Program-made: the position numbers and the translations under genes
In this document: positions 7,846-16,095 of the stretch, piece by piece
How the letters are laid out: the number at the start of each line of letters is the position of its first letter
Position numbering within the stretch: the stretch's first letter is position 1
The notes under the pieces: model-generated
Told to the model about the DNA's origin: nothing
The model's input: only the letters and a program-made list of their open reading frames with translations
Database searches by the model: none
NCBI GenBank assembly: GCA_934621605.1
Contig: CAKTUZ010000005.1
Location: 50,529 to 114,528 of the forward strand
Direction of reading: 5' to 3'
Source of the DNA: an uncultured bacterium
GTDB taxonomy: Bacteria; Vulcanimicrobiota; Xenobia; Xenobiales; Xenobiaceae
DNA: 64,000 nucleotides

Positions 7846-9222
7846 CTATTTTTTATCTTGTTGGTCGACTTGAGGTTGTGTCTCCTTAACAGTAACCTCT
7901 TTAGAAGTGGGCTCTTGAGTCTGTCCCTCGGCAGTATTTTGAGTTTCGGCAGCGTTGATTGCGGCAAGTTCGGAGCTTTTTAAGCCGTATTGACGCAACT
8001 TATGAACTAATTGTTTGCTGTCTTTAACTTTGCCATGTACTTTGCTGACTATTTGCTTTACCGATTCGCGAGCTGGTACGGTGGCATTGGCTTCGGGAGG
8101 GTAAGGCGTTTCCGGCAAGCGCATATCTTCTTCGGTAAGTGGGCCGAAAGCTGGGTTCTTCTCTACGTAAAATTCTATACATACTCTGGTAATGGCCGCC
8201 AAAGGAATAGCTATAAGCATACCCATAATGCCGCCGATTTCGGCTCCGGCAATTAAAGCTACCATTACTGTAAGGGGAGGCAATTTGACAGAGCGTCCAA
8301 TTACAGCCGGCACAATAATATGGCCTTCTAGCCAGTGTACGGCTTGCAAAACAATGATGGTAAAGACGGCAAAGAGCGGCCCTTTATTGAGTAGGGCAAT
8401 AATAAAGGCTGGTATGTAGCTTATGGCTACGCCCACGTAGGGAATAATATCGATAAGGCCGGAAAATACTCCGATTAAGACGGCATAATCGATGCCCATA
8501 ATCCAGAGAGAGATTCCAACAAAAAAACCGATAGTGACACAGACAATAAGTTGGCCGCGAATAAATTTGCCCAAGACATAGTCTATACGGCGTAATAAAT
8601 CGACGGCTCCGCTGCGCCAAGCTTTGGGTAAACAGCCGACAAAACTTTCTTTATAAACTCCGGCGTCCATTAGAATATAGAAGACCAAGAGGGGGACGAG
8701 TATGGCGCCGCCCATAATACTGGCCATGCTGCGCACTCCGGAGAGGAAGCCGGGCATAGAATTTTTGACTAAACTGGGACTGTTGCTTTGCATAAATTGC
8801 ATTATATGCTGAGTGCTGAGCTTTTCCGGATCTACCATAGGCTTAAGTGTAGTCGGCAACCAGCTCTGAATAGTGAGGGCCCATTGTGAGGTAATGTGAT
8901 TTAAGTTGGCCGACATTGTGCTCATATTACTGAGTAAACGATGAAATTCAAGTTTGACAATGGGTAACAAATAAGCCACAAAAAAGCTTATTAAAGCCAA
9001 CAGAACCAAATATATGATCACTATGGCTGTAGTTTTTGGTACTCCCTTTTCATGCAAGAAATGGACGCCGGGAGCGATTAAATAAGTGACCAAGACAGAC
9101 ACGATCAAAATATTGACGATCATGTGAATTTGGCCTAAGAACCAGCAAAAGGCTCCGATTAAGATTAAAAGTCCCAATAAATAGAAAATTATATGGAACT
9201 TATTTTTATTATTAGAATCCAT
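7846..9222 (-). CDS. AI-2E family transporter (PerM/YdiK-like)
   Basis: A 458-residue integral membrane protein. Hydrophobic segments occur near residues 10-50 (two helices), 65-90 and then from about 155 to 345 (at least four more), the usual layout of the AI-2 exporter-like superfamily. IDIIPYVG near residue 260, the helix after it, and the late EIGGIMGMLIAIPLAA motif are characteristic of this family. A polar, charged 100-residue C-terminal tail extends into the cytoplasm. Family members are linked to export of signalling molecules or to ion fluxes, but substrates are mostly unproven. It lies on the same strand as, and 175 nt upstream of, the RiPP precursor, so a role in peptide export is conceivable but only inferred. 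Confidence 0.9.
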   Translation of the reverse strand: MDSNNKNKFHIIFYLLGLLILIGAFCWFLGQIHMIVNILIVSVLVTYLIAPGVHFLHEKGVPKTTAIVIIYLVLLALISFFVAYLLPIVKLEFHRLLSNMSTMSANLNHITSQWALTIQSWLPTTLKPMVDPEKLSTQHIMQFMQSNSPSLVKNSMPGFLSGVRSMASIMGGAILVPLLVFYILMDAGVYKESFVGCLPKAWRSGAVDLLRRIDYVLGKFIRGQLIVCVTIGFFVGISLWIMGIDYAVLIGVFSGLIDIIPYVGVAISYIPAFIIALLNKGPLFAVFTIIVLQAVHWLEGHIIVPAVIGRSVKLPPLTVMVALIAGAEIGGIMGMLIAIPLAAITRVCIEFYVEKNPAFGPLTEEDMRLPETPYPPEANATVPARESVKQIVSKVHGKVKDSKQLVHKLRQYGLKSSELAAINAAETQNTAEGQTQEPTSKEVTVKETQPQVDQQDKK

Positions 9223-9268
9223 ATTTGAGATGGTAAAAAGTCCTTGTTAAATTTTTGCTTTATTGTTT

Positions 9269-10309
9269 CTAGAAGGCGACAATAACCTTTCTGGCTTCTA
9301 TTATACCTGCAGCGTTTGCCATGCCCTGCACGGAAATGGCCATGCCCGGTTGAATATTGGCTAAGTCGACAGTCTGTCCGGAAGTATTGGTGGGACTGAC
9401 CATTTGGTGCAGTATTACCTGAGTGGGTTGATTTTGGCCGTCGGGCATAATTGTTAAGCTGCGGGTGCGAGCGTCGGAGCTTATAACGCGGCCGCTGAAA
9501 GTGACTAATTGCATGGAAAAGGGACCGTTGGGAGCTGGCATAAAGTTGCCCTGTTCTTCTTTATCTTTGTCGTCGCCACCATAAATTAAAGAAGCGGTGC
9601 TGTTAAATTGGGCTTCGTTGCCCAAACTGTAAGGATTTTGAGCGTAAGGATTGGCTCCGCCTAAATTGGTCTGGCCATTTTGGCTCATATTGGCTTGGGG
9701 AGAAGTTTGGGTAGCCGGAGTTGCGCCCTGAGCGATAGTGGCCGGATTGCCGGCATTAGGGAAAGCGCTGTTGCTGGGGATGCCGTTAGTTCCGGAGTTG
9801 GTATTGGAACCAGGGAAATTGCCACCTATGCCCAAGGGGCCCATTACATTGGGAGCTGCTCCTGTTGCATTGGAAAAGACGCTGGTTAAAGTGGCTGCTG
9901 GGCCTGCGGTACCGGCAAATCCTCCTACAGTAGTGGGGTTGGGCGTACCGGCGTGGCGGGCAACTACATTTTTTGAGGACATAAAATCGGCAATTAAGTC
10001 GCATTCCAAAGGATCGCCTACTACCGAGCCGCAAATGCGCACACAAACTCTCATTTGCGGGCGGAAGGCGTTGCTGGAAGCTTTTTGGCCATTGAGCATA
10101 AACTGACATCCCGGGCGCATAATAATAGTTTTTACTACACCATCATCACGCTGGATTTGCATACGGCGACCGCCAGGATTGTAACTTTTGATAAGACCAG
10201 AAATGGTCGGTTTACCGGCCCAAGCCAAAGCCGGATAGAAAAAAATGGCGATCAAAAATAGAGCAGCGGTTTGCTTCAATAATTTATGTAAAAAAACAAC
10301 TTGCGTCAT
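9269..10309 (-). CDS. Exported protein with two DUF5666-like beta domains and a low-complexity linker
   Basis: About 346 residues. I chose the ATG at 10309 (sequence MTQVVF) because it starts a good signal peptide ending ALAWA and follows an AAGGAG, though with a long 15-nt spacing; upstream in-frame ATG and TTG codons exist. Two similar beta-rich segments, one beginning ISGLIKS with MQIQRDDG and one beginning FSGRVIS with LTIMPDG, flank a long Gly/Asn/Ala/Thr/Pro-rich linker (about residues 100-240). The repeated pattern SG-x-(I/V), then a hydrophobic strand and DG, resembles DUF5666/OB-like domains. Probably periplasmic; function unknown. It is next in order upstream of the AI-2E-like gene on the same strand. 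Confidence 0.8.
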   Translation of the reverse strand: MTQVVFLHKLLKQTAALFLIAIFFYPALAWAGKPTISGLIKSYNPGGRRMQIQRDDGVVKTIIMRPGCQFMLNGQKASSNAFRPQMRVCVRICGSVVGDPLECDLIADFMSSKNVVARHAGTPNPTTVGGFAGTAGPAATLTSVFSNATGAAPNVMGPLGIGGNFPGSNTNSGTNGIPSNSAFPNAGNPATIAQGATPATQTSPQANMSQNGQTNLGGANPYAQNPYSLGNEAQFNSTASLIYGGDDKDKEEQGNFMPAPNGPFSMQLVTFSGRVISSDARTRSLTIMPDGQNQPTQVILHQMVSPTNTSGQTVDLANIQPGMAISVQGMANAAGIIEARKVIVAF

Positions 10310-10434
10310 ATCAATTTGCTCAAACTCCTTCATCTCTTTTTTCAATTGTACACGATTTTTGCTTTTTCGGTTAATTGCCTATATTTTTGTATAAAGATCG
10401 TCGACAGTTGTTTGTTTTGAATTTAGTTTTGCTG

Positions 10435-10497
10435 GAAGCCCTCTATCGCGCGGGTAGGGGATGAAACGATTGTGGCGAATTTTCCCGTGTATACGGT
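10435..10497 (+). promoter_or_regulatory. Conserved structured leader motif, copy A (before TerB-like gene)
   Basis: A hairpin CCTCTA (10440-10445) / TAGGGG (10455-10460) is followed by GTGGCGAA at 10472-10479 and CCC at 10484-10486, then a small hairpin CCGT-GTAT-ACGG. The same arrangement with the same spacing is found upstream of valS at 34756. Not a riboswitch class I recognise. Confidence 0.6.
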
Positions 10498-10542
10498 GTA
10501 TCACTTATTCTTGGGCGCTTAACCGGCGGGAGGTTTATCATT

Positions 10543-10935
10543 ATGGATGCGCAGACCAATGCTTTGATAAAAAGTTTAATCCACATGATGTGGGTTGACG
10601 GTGTGATTGAAGAGCACGAACGTGAATTCTTAGGCAGCGTAATTTCTGAGCTCGGCTGTACCAAAGAAGAAATGGAAGAAATCTCTAAAATGATGGTCGT
10701 TCCTCCCACTGAAGAACTTGACTTTGACGTGGATAGCATTGAGCCCAGCAAGCGCGAAGAAATTTTGCAAGCGGCTGCAGCTATGGCTATGGTTGATGGC
10801 GTTTTGGTCGGCAGCGAGAAAAATTTGTTCGAAGTTTTGGCTTCTCACTTGGATATTCCCATCGCCAGACGTCAAGCTTTGATTGAAGAAGTGCGTCAAG
10901 GTGTAACTTCCGTGCGTTCGTTGCGAGAGGAATAG
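10543..10935 (+). CDS. TerB-like (tellurite resistance/DjlA-type) helical protein
   Basis: A 130-residue soluble protein with a GGGAGG Shine-Dalgarno. Two repeated segments carry the TerB hallmark: MMWVDGVIEEHEREFL near residues 15-30 and MAMVDGVLVGSEKNLF near residues 82-97, i.e. (M/A)xxDGxxxxxExxxL, the acidic metal-binding type pattern of TerB/DjlA-N domains. These all-helical domains occur in stress-response and membrane-associated proteins; the exact role is unknown. It is the first gene of a tightly packed plus-strand run (pseudouridine synthase 7 nt downstream) and has a conserved leader motif about 50 nt upstream. Confidence 0.85.
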   Translation: MDAQTNALIKSLIHMMWVDGVIEEHEREFLGSVISELGCTKEEMEEISKMMVVPPTEELDFDVDSIEPSKREEILQAAAAMAMVDGVLVGSEKNLFEVLASHLDIPIARRQALIEEVRQGVTSVRSLREE

Positions 10936-10942
10936 GCTTTTT

Positions 10943-11605
10943 TTGCTTCTTCAACCTTCGATAGTCTTTGAAAATAACGCTTGGGCCGTGATCGTTAAGC
11001 CTGTGGGTATGCCTGCTCAGCCCGATCCTGGCCGGGCGTTTTCTCTTTTAGATTGGGCTCAGCAACAATGGGGAAAAGCCTATGTAGTCAACCGCTTAGA
11101 TAGGCCCGCAGGCGGTCTGATGCTTATGGCCAAAACTTCCGCTGGAGCTGCTGCTCTCAATAAGCTGTTGCAAACTGATCGGGTTGATAAGTCATATCTG
11201 GTGCTTATAGAAAACGGCAGTCGTCTGTCTGATAGCGCTGCCTCTTTAGAAGATTATTTGCTTAAAGACGGGCGGGCCAATCTTTCTCGCGCAGTCAGTG
11301 CTGCAGAGCCCGGTGCCAAATTAGCTCGGTTGAATTATAAAGTTTTGGCCCGGGGGCGGACGCGTACTTTGGTGGAAGTGCAGTTGGAGACTGGTCGTCA
11401 CCATCAAATTAGAGCCCAGTTTGCCAATTTGGGCTGCCCAGTAGCTGGCGATATTAAATATGGAGCTGGTAGCGCTTTGCGCCAAGGAGGTATAGCCTTA
11501 TGGTCTTACAAGGTCAGCTTCCCTTGGAAAAAAGCTGACCTTGCTTTTACTTATTGGCCCGCTGGCCGAGTGTGGCAGCCATTTTTAGATATGCTGGAGA
11601 AGTAG
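10943..11605 (+). CDS. RluA-family pseudouridine synthase
   Basis: 220 residues from a TTG start with an upstream GAGAGG, 7 nt after the TerB-like gene. The catalytic RLD signature is in VVNRLDRPAGG near residue 52 (Asp nucleophile), followed by KSYLVLI and TGRHHQIRAQF, the RluA-family motifs. It lacks an N-terminal S4 domain and is short, like RluA/RluC-type enzymes without accessory domains. It likely isomerises uridine to pseudouridine in rRNA or tRNA; the target position cannot be told from sequence. Confidence 0.92.
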   Translation: MLLQPSIVFENNAWAVIVKPVGMPAQPDPGRAFSLLDWAQQQWGKAYVVNRLDRPAGGLMLMAKTSAGAAALNKLLQTDRVDKSYLVLIENGSRLSDSAASLEDYLLKDGRANLSRAVSAAEPGAKLARLNYKVLARGRTRTLVEVQLETGRHHQIRAQFANLGCPVAGDIKYGAGSALRQGGIALWSYKVSFPWKKADLAFTYWPAGRVWQPFLDMLEK

Positions 11606-11608
11606 AAA

Positions 11609-12391
11609 ATGGCTGTCACACATGATGCGTGCGCTTCCGCTCCCCCTTTGGAAGCCTTCCTACACGAAGGCTGGGGTTGTATTACTTTGCAAAGACCTCG
11701 TAAAGCCAACGCTTACAACGCGCCCATGTTGGAAAGTTTGCGTTCTGCTTTGAGCCAATGGCAACAAGAGGGAAAGCAAGCTCTTATTATCAAGTCGGCT
11801 CAGCCGCGTTTTTTCTGTGCCGGAGCTGACAAAGACGAATTAGAGGCGCGTTCCGGTTTAGATGCCTTTAACCTTTTAGCTCGCGAGGTCTTTGCTGAAC
11901 TGTACGCTTGGCCGGGACTTACTATAGCTGTAATTGAAGGTGCGGCTCGAGGTGGCGGTGTGGAGTTGGCTCTAGCTTGCGATGTGCGTTTGGTTACGGC
12001 GCAGGCTAGCTTCGCTTTTCCCGAACTTAGCCTAAGTCTTATGCCCGCCGCCGGGGGGATCGGCCGTTTAACCCAATTGGCAGGTCCCGGCCTGACTAAA
12101 AGTATGGTGTTAGCAGGCCAAGTGTTAGGGGGAGCGGAAGCGCACGCTGTGGGGCTGGCCGCTTATTTTTGCCAGGATGGAGCTGCAGCTGTCGACTTGG
12201 CTGAGCGCCTGGCCCGGCGAGCGGCCAGCTTAGATAGGGCAGCTTTGCTTTTAGCAAAGCAGCAATGTAACGCGGCCGCCTGCGGAGCTTGGGGAAGAGA
12301 AGCGCAGGCGGCTTTCGAGGGGGCAGCGCAAGCTTTTTTGTATGAGCGGCGCAGCCAAATATTAAGAAAAGAGCAGCATTTTCATGGATAA
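11609..12391 (+). CDS. Enoyl-CoA hydratase/isomerase (crotonase) family protein, DpgB/DpgD-like by context
   Basis: 260 residues. The oxyanion-hole motif FFCAGADKDEL near residue 70 and GGGVELALACDVRL near residue 113 are present, as is FPELSLSLMPAAGG near residue 138, so both Glu positions used by hydratases are kept. It starts 4 nt after the pseudouridine synthase and its end overlaps the next gene by 8 nt. In glycopeptide antibiotic clusters, crotonase-fold DpgB and DpgD assist the type III polyketide synthase DpgA in making 3,5-dihydroxyphenylacetyl-CoA. Pairing with a DpgA-like gene here suggests the same role; a general beta-oxidation enzyme is the alternative. Confidence 0.85.
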   Translation: MAVTHDACASAPPLEAFLHEGWGCITLQRPRKANAYNAPMLESLRSALSQWQQEGKQALIIKSAQPRFFCAGADKDELEARSGLDAFNLLAREVFAELYAWPGLTIAVIEGAARGGGVELALACDVRLVTAQASFAFPELSLSLMPAAGGIGRLTQLAGPGLTKSMVLAGQVLGGAEAHAVGLAAYFCQDGAAAVDLAERLARRAASLDRAALLLAKQQCNAAACGAWGREAQAAFEGAAQAFLYERRSQILRKEQHFHG

Positions 12392-13463
12392 TCCGCGAGT
12401 TATCTCTATCGGTACAGCCAGGCCGACGACTTCTTACACGCAAGCCCAACTGGCTCAATATTTTGGCATCGGTAATCGCAAGATTCAGGCTCTTTTCGCT
12501 AACAGTCACATTAAAAAGCGCTGTCTGAATTTGCCGCGTTTGCAAGAGGCATTACAAAATGACCGAGCCGAAGAGCCCATGCTCAGTGAAGATCCCGATA
12601 TTTTGGCTTCTCGCCATCGCCAAGGGGTGATTTCCTTAGGTTCGTCTGCTTTGCGCGAAGCTTTGCAAAAAGCCCAATTGGCCGTTCAAGATCTTGATTA
12701 TATCGTTTGTGTAACCTCCACAGGTTTTCTCTGTCCTGGCGCTAGCGCTTTGCTAACTAAAGAATTGGGCTTGGCTGAGACTATTTATCGTTTGGATGTA
12801 GTGGGCATGGGCTGCAACGCAGCTATGAATGGTTTGCAGCCTTTGGTCAATTTTTTGCGCCTCAATCCGCAAAAAGTGGGCGCTTTGGTCTGTGTGGAAA
12901 ATTGCTCTTCAGCTTATGTCGTTGACGAAAAAATGGTAACGGCGGTAGTTAATTCACTTTTTGGAGATGCTTGTGCGGCTTTAATTGTGGCTGGTAGTCA
13001 ATGTTCCAAAACAGAAGTCAATCCTGATTTACCGCAAATTGTAGATTTTGAAAGTCAGATAGTTGTCGAAGCCCAAGAGACTATGCGCTTTGAACATAAG
13101 CAAGGACGCTTGGCTTTTTTTCTGGATAAGGATATCCCTTATTTTTTGGGGCAAAATGCTCATAAGCCAGTGCGACGTCTCTGGGAACGCAATCATTTGA
13201 AGAAACGCGACATTTCTTGGTGGCTAGTTCATTCCGGCGGTAAGAAAGTGATCGACAGTTTGAAGATGAATTTAGGACTTTCCGATTATGATTTACGCCA
13301 TACTGTCGATATATTGGCTGACTATGGCAACATCTCTTCTTGTTCGGTACTTTACTCTTTAGGCCGTTTAAGCGCTGAAAATGTGGCTGTACCCGGAGAT
13401 TATGCTACTTTAATAACCATGGGCCCCGGAGCCTCTGTCGAAACGGCTTTGCTGCGTTGGTAA
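12384..13463 (+). CDS. dpgA: Type III polyketide synthase, DpgA-like (3,5-dihydroxyphenylacetyl-CoA synthase type)
   Basis: 359 residues of the thiolase/chalcone synthase fold. The Cys-His-Asn triad is readable: Cys144 in VVGMGCNAAMN, His283 in WWLVHSGGKKVID and Asn316 in DYGNISSCSVL. The GMGCNAAMN and HSGGKKVID wording is closer to DpgA-type III PKS enzymes than to FabH. DpgA condenses four malonyl-CoA units into 3,5-dihydroxyphenylacetyl-CoA. The gene overlaps the upstream crotonase gene by 8 nt, so the pair is coupled. No DpgC dioxygenase or peptide synthetase is in the window, so the final product is unclear. A FabH-like or alkylresorcinol-synthase activity cannot be excluded. Confidence 0.85.
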   Translation: MDNPRVISIGTARPTTSYTQAQLAQYFGIGNRKIQALFANSHIKKRCLNLPRLQEALQNDRAEEPMLSEDPDILASRHRQGVISLGSSALREALQKAQLAVQDLDYIVCVTSTGFLCPGASALLTKELGLAETIYRLDVVGMGCNAAMNGLQPLVNFLRLNPQKVGALVCVENCSSAYVVDEKMVTAVVNSLFGDACAALIVAGSQCSKTEVNPDLPQIVDFESQIVVEAQETMRFEHKQGRLAFFLDKDIPYFLGQNAHKPVRRLWERNHLKKRDISWWLVHSGGKKVIDSLKMNLGLSDYDLRHTVDILADYGNISSCSVLYSLGRLSAENVAVPGDYATLITMGPGASVETALLRW

Positions 13464-13567
13464 AATTAAACTGATTTCTGTTCAAAATTCTAACACTACT
13501 CTAATACTCAACAAGCATATTTCTTACGTCTGAAGTAGTACATTATCTGCGAAGAAAAAGAAGTTTA

Positions 13568-13605
13568 CGTTCGCCGGGGGAGCTCGGGGAAAGCGAACGA
13601 GGAGG
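13568..13605 (+). promoter_or_regulatory. Hairpin and Shine-Dalgarno in the dnaK leader
   Basis: A 7-bp stem CGTTCGC (13568-13574) / GCGAACG (13593-13599) sits directly against the AGGAGG (13600-13605) of dnaK. It may stabilise the mRNA or tune ribosome access. No CIRCE (HrcA) operator was found upstream. Confidence 0.5.
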
Positions 13606-13614
13606 ATAAAATTT

Positions 13615-15462
13615 ATGTCGAAAGTTGTTGGTATTGACTTAGGAACTACTAACTCAGTAATCGCCTTTATGGAAAATGGCAAACCTACCGTAATTGCCAA
13701 TGCCGAAGGCAATCGCACTACGCCTTCTGTGGTAGGTTTCTCTAAGACTGGCGAGCGTTTGGTCGGTGAATTGGCCAAGCGTCAGGCCGTAAGCAACCCT
13801 CACGGCACTGTAGCTTCCATTAAGCGTTATATGGGTACTGATCATCGTGTCGAGATTGATGGCAAGAAATACTCTCCCGAAGAGATTTCCGCTATGATTC
13901 TTCAGAAATTGAAGACCGATGCTGAAGCTTATTTGGGCGAGCCCGTCAAAGAAGCCGTTATTACTGTGCCTGCCTACTTTAATGACTCCCAGCGTCAGGC
14001 TACTAAAAATGCCGGTATTATTGCTGGTTTAGATGTTAAGAGAATCATCAACGAGCCTACGGCTGCTGCTTTGGCTTATGGTCTTGATAAAGGCGAAGGC
14101 GACATGAAGGTCGTGGTCTTCGACTTAGGTGGTGGTACTTTCGATGTCTCCATTTTGGAAATTGGTGATGGCGTGTTCGAAGTAAAGGCTACCAACGGTG
14201 ATACTCACTTGGGCGGCGATGACTGGGATATGCGCATTGTCGACAAGATTGCTGAAGACTTCAAGAAAGAAAACGGCGTAGATTTGCGTCAAGATAAGAT
14301 GGCCGCTCAGCGTATCAAAGATGCTGCCGAGAAAGCTAAGATTGAACTCTCTCAGATGCTGAACGTCAATATTAACTTGCCCTTCATTACTGCCGACGCT
14401 ACCGGCCCTAAGCACTTGGACATGAACCTCTCCCGCGCTCAGTTCGAAGCTTTGACTGCTGATTTGTTGGAGCGCTGTGAGGGCCCCTGCCGTAAGGCTT
14501 TGGAAGATTCCGGTTTGAAGAAAAATGAGATCGATCGTGTCTTGTTAGTCGGTGGTTCCACTCGTATGCCTCAGGTAGTGGAATTTGTCCGCAAATTCTT
14601 CGGCAAAGATCCTTCCAAGGATATCAACCCCGATGAGTGTGTTGCTTTGGGTGCCGCCATTCAGGGCGCTGTAATTACCGGTGAAGTCAAAGACGTAGTC
14701 TTGGTCGATGTAACTCCTCTGTCCTTAGGTATCGAGACCTTGGGCGGCGTAATGACCAAGCTTATTGATCGTAACACTTCCATTCCTTGTAAGAAGAGTG
14801 AAGTCTTCTCCACCGCTGCTGATATGCAAACTCAGGTAGAGATTCACGTATTACAAGGTGAGCGTGAGTTCGCTCGTGACAATAAGACTCTGGGCAAGTT
14901 TGTACTTACCGATATCCCGCCGGCACCCCGTGGGGTACCTCAGATTGAAGTCTCCTTCGAGATCGATGCTAACGGTATCATCAATGTAAGCGCCGTCGAT
15001 AAGGGTACTGGTAAGAGCCAGAACATCAAGATCACCGCTTCCACCAACCTCTCCAAAGAAGAAGTGGATCGTATGGTCAAAGACGCCGACAGTCATGCCA
15101 GCGAAGATAAGAAGAGACGTGAAGAGATTGAGCTTCGCCACAAAGCTGACAGCTTAGTCTATCAAATCGAGAAAGCTCTGCGCGATGCTGGTGACAAGGT
15201 CTCCGCTACCGTCAAGGCTCCTATCGAAAACGCTATCGAGAGAGTGAAGAAAGCTTCCGCTGCCGAACCTTTGGATCGCGACGAGCTCAAGAAGGCTACC
15301 GACGAGTTGGCTCAGACCGCTCAGAAGATTGGTGAGAGCCTCTACCAAGCCCAGCAGCAAGCCGGGGCCGGACAGGCTGGAGCCAGCCAGGAAGCTCCTA
15401 AGAGCGGTAAAGCTGAAGGCGACGAAGAAGTTGTCGACGCCGACTATACCGTAAAAGACTAA
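13615..15462 (+). CDS. dnaK: Molecular chaperone DnaK (Hsp70)
   Basis: 615 residues, usual length. The actin-like ATPase domain begins VGIDLGTTNSV and carries FDLGGGTFDVS near residue 170 and VLLVGGSTRMP near 310. The substrate-binding domain starts after DVTPLSLGIETLGG near residue 365, followed by a helical lid and the conserved acidic C-terminus EEVVDADYTVKD. Codon use is strongly biased, as expected for an abundant protein. It is not next to grpE or dnaJ, unlike the common hrcA-grpE-dnaK-dnaJ operon; it has its own leader and terminator. It refolds proteins in an ATP-driven cycle in the cytoplasm. Confidence 0.98.
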   Translation: MSKVVGIDLGTTNSVIAFMENGKPTVIANAEGNRTTPSVVGFSKTGERLVGELAKRQAVSNPHGTVASIKRYMGTDHRVEIDGKKYSPEEISAMILQKLKTDAEAYLGEPVKEAVITVPAYFNDSQRQATKNAGIIAGLDVKRIINEPTAAALAYGLDKGEGDMKVVVFDLGGGTFDVSILEIGDGVFEVKATNGDTHLGGDDWDMRIVDKIAEDFKKENGVDLRQDKMAAQRIKDAAEKAKIELSQMLNVNINLPFITADATGPKHLDMNLSRAQFEALTADLLERCEGPCRKALEDSGLKKNEIDRVLLVGGSTRMPQVVEFVRKFFGKDPSKDINPDECVALGAAIQGAVITGEVKDVVLVDVTPLSLGIETLGGVMTKLIDRNTSIPCKKSEVFSTAADMQTQVEIHVLQGEREFARDNKTLGKFVLTDIPPAPRGVPQIEVSFEIDANGIINVSAVDKGTGKSQNIKITASTNLSKEEVDRMVKDADSHASEDKKRREEIELRHKADSLVYQIEKALRDAGDKVSATVKAPIENAIERVKKASAAEPLDRDELKKATDELAQTAQKIGESLYQAQQQAGAGQAGASQEAPKSGKAEGDEEVVDADYTVKD

Positions 15463-15518
15463 TAGATAAAATTGTCGCGAGTTAGTTCACCGCTAAAGTG
15501 AGTCAGCTCGACTAAGTA

Positions 15519-15562
15519 AAAAAATGCGCAACTCCCAATTTTTGGAAGCTGCGCATTTTTCT
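15519..15562 (+). terminator. Terminator after dnaK
   Basis: AAAAATGCGCA and TGCGCATTTTT form a stem around a Pro/Trp-codon-free interior of about 20 nt, with A- and T-runs on both sides. Confidence 0.85.
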
Positions 15563-15592
15563 TTATTTTATGCTGAACGAGGTTAAATTCCG

Positions 15593-15862
15593 ATGAATGG
15601 TGAGGCTTTTTTAAGCAATAAAGGTGGATATACGACCTTTTCTTATGGGAAAAAGGTTATACGTTTTAAGACTTCAGCAAAATTGGAATGGTATACAGAT
15701 ATTATTAATTGGGATAATGGATATATTGAAGTGGTGGCTAAATATCGTGGAGTTGGTGAAGTTGAGGATTACATAGATCTTGTACCTATTAAAAAAAACT
15801 TGTACATGGATGCTGAGACGTTCTTAAAACCCATAAAGAAAGTGAGCCTTCGTTATGCTTAA
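15593..15862 (+). CDS. Small hypothetical protein (89 aa), first of an overlapping pair
   Basis: An 89-residue protein rich in Tyr, Lys, Ile and Val, beginning MNGEAFLSNKGGYTTF. Its DNA is clearly more AT-rich and less codon-biased than dnaK. It looks like a compact beta-sheet protein; no motif recognised. The last 8 bases overlap the next small gene, so they act as a unit. Possibilities include a paired toxin/immunity-like module or an exchange element, but nothing in the sequence proves this. Confidence 0.7.
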   Translation: MNGEAFLSNKGGYTTFSYGKKVIRFKTSAKLEWYTDIINWDNGYIEVVAKYRGVGEVEDYIDLVPIKKNLYMDAETFLKPIKKVSLRYA

Positions 15863-16070
15863 TTTGGAAAGGGTTATTGATCAAGCCGCTATGGTCTCTT
15901 TGGGCTATGCTTTTACTGTTAAAGGTCGTTTTATCAGAGTTCTAAATTTATATACCCCTGAATGCGCTGCGGTAATAGAACACGATGGAAGCGTCGTTGA
16001 AACCAATATGGACGATCAAGAATTGCATAAAATGTTGCAAGTCTACAATAGAAATGAGGAGTTTCTATAA
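15855..16070 (+). CDS. Small hypothetical protein (71 aa), second of an overlapping pair
   Basis: A 71-residue protein starting at an ATG inside the end of the previous gene. It is mixed alpha/beta with a hydrophobic core (LNLYTPECAAVIEHDG) and an acidic helix at the end. No signal peptide, membrane helix or known motif. Overlap and shared base composition with its partner indicate joint expression, terminated by the hairpin at 16096. Confidence 0.7.
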   Translation: MLNLERVIDQAAMVSLGYAFTVKGRFIRVLNLYTPECAAVIEHDGSVVETNMDDQELHKMLQVYNRNEEFL

Positions 16071-16095
16071 GTGGATAATTTAATAGATCGTATAA

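Noticed and set aside
13464..13614. CIRCE (HrcA) operator upstream of dnaK
   Set aside because: No TTAGCACTC-N9-GAGTGCTAA palindrome is present.
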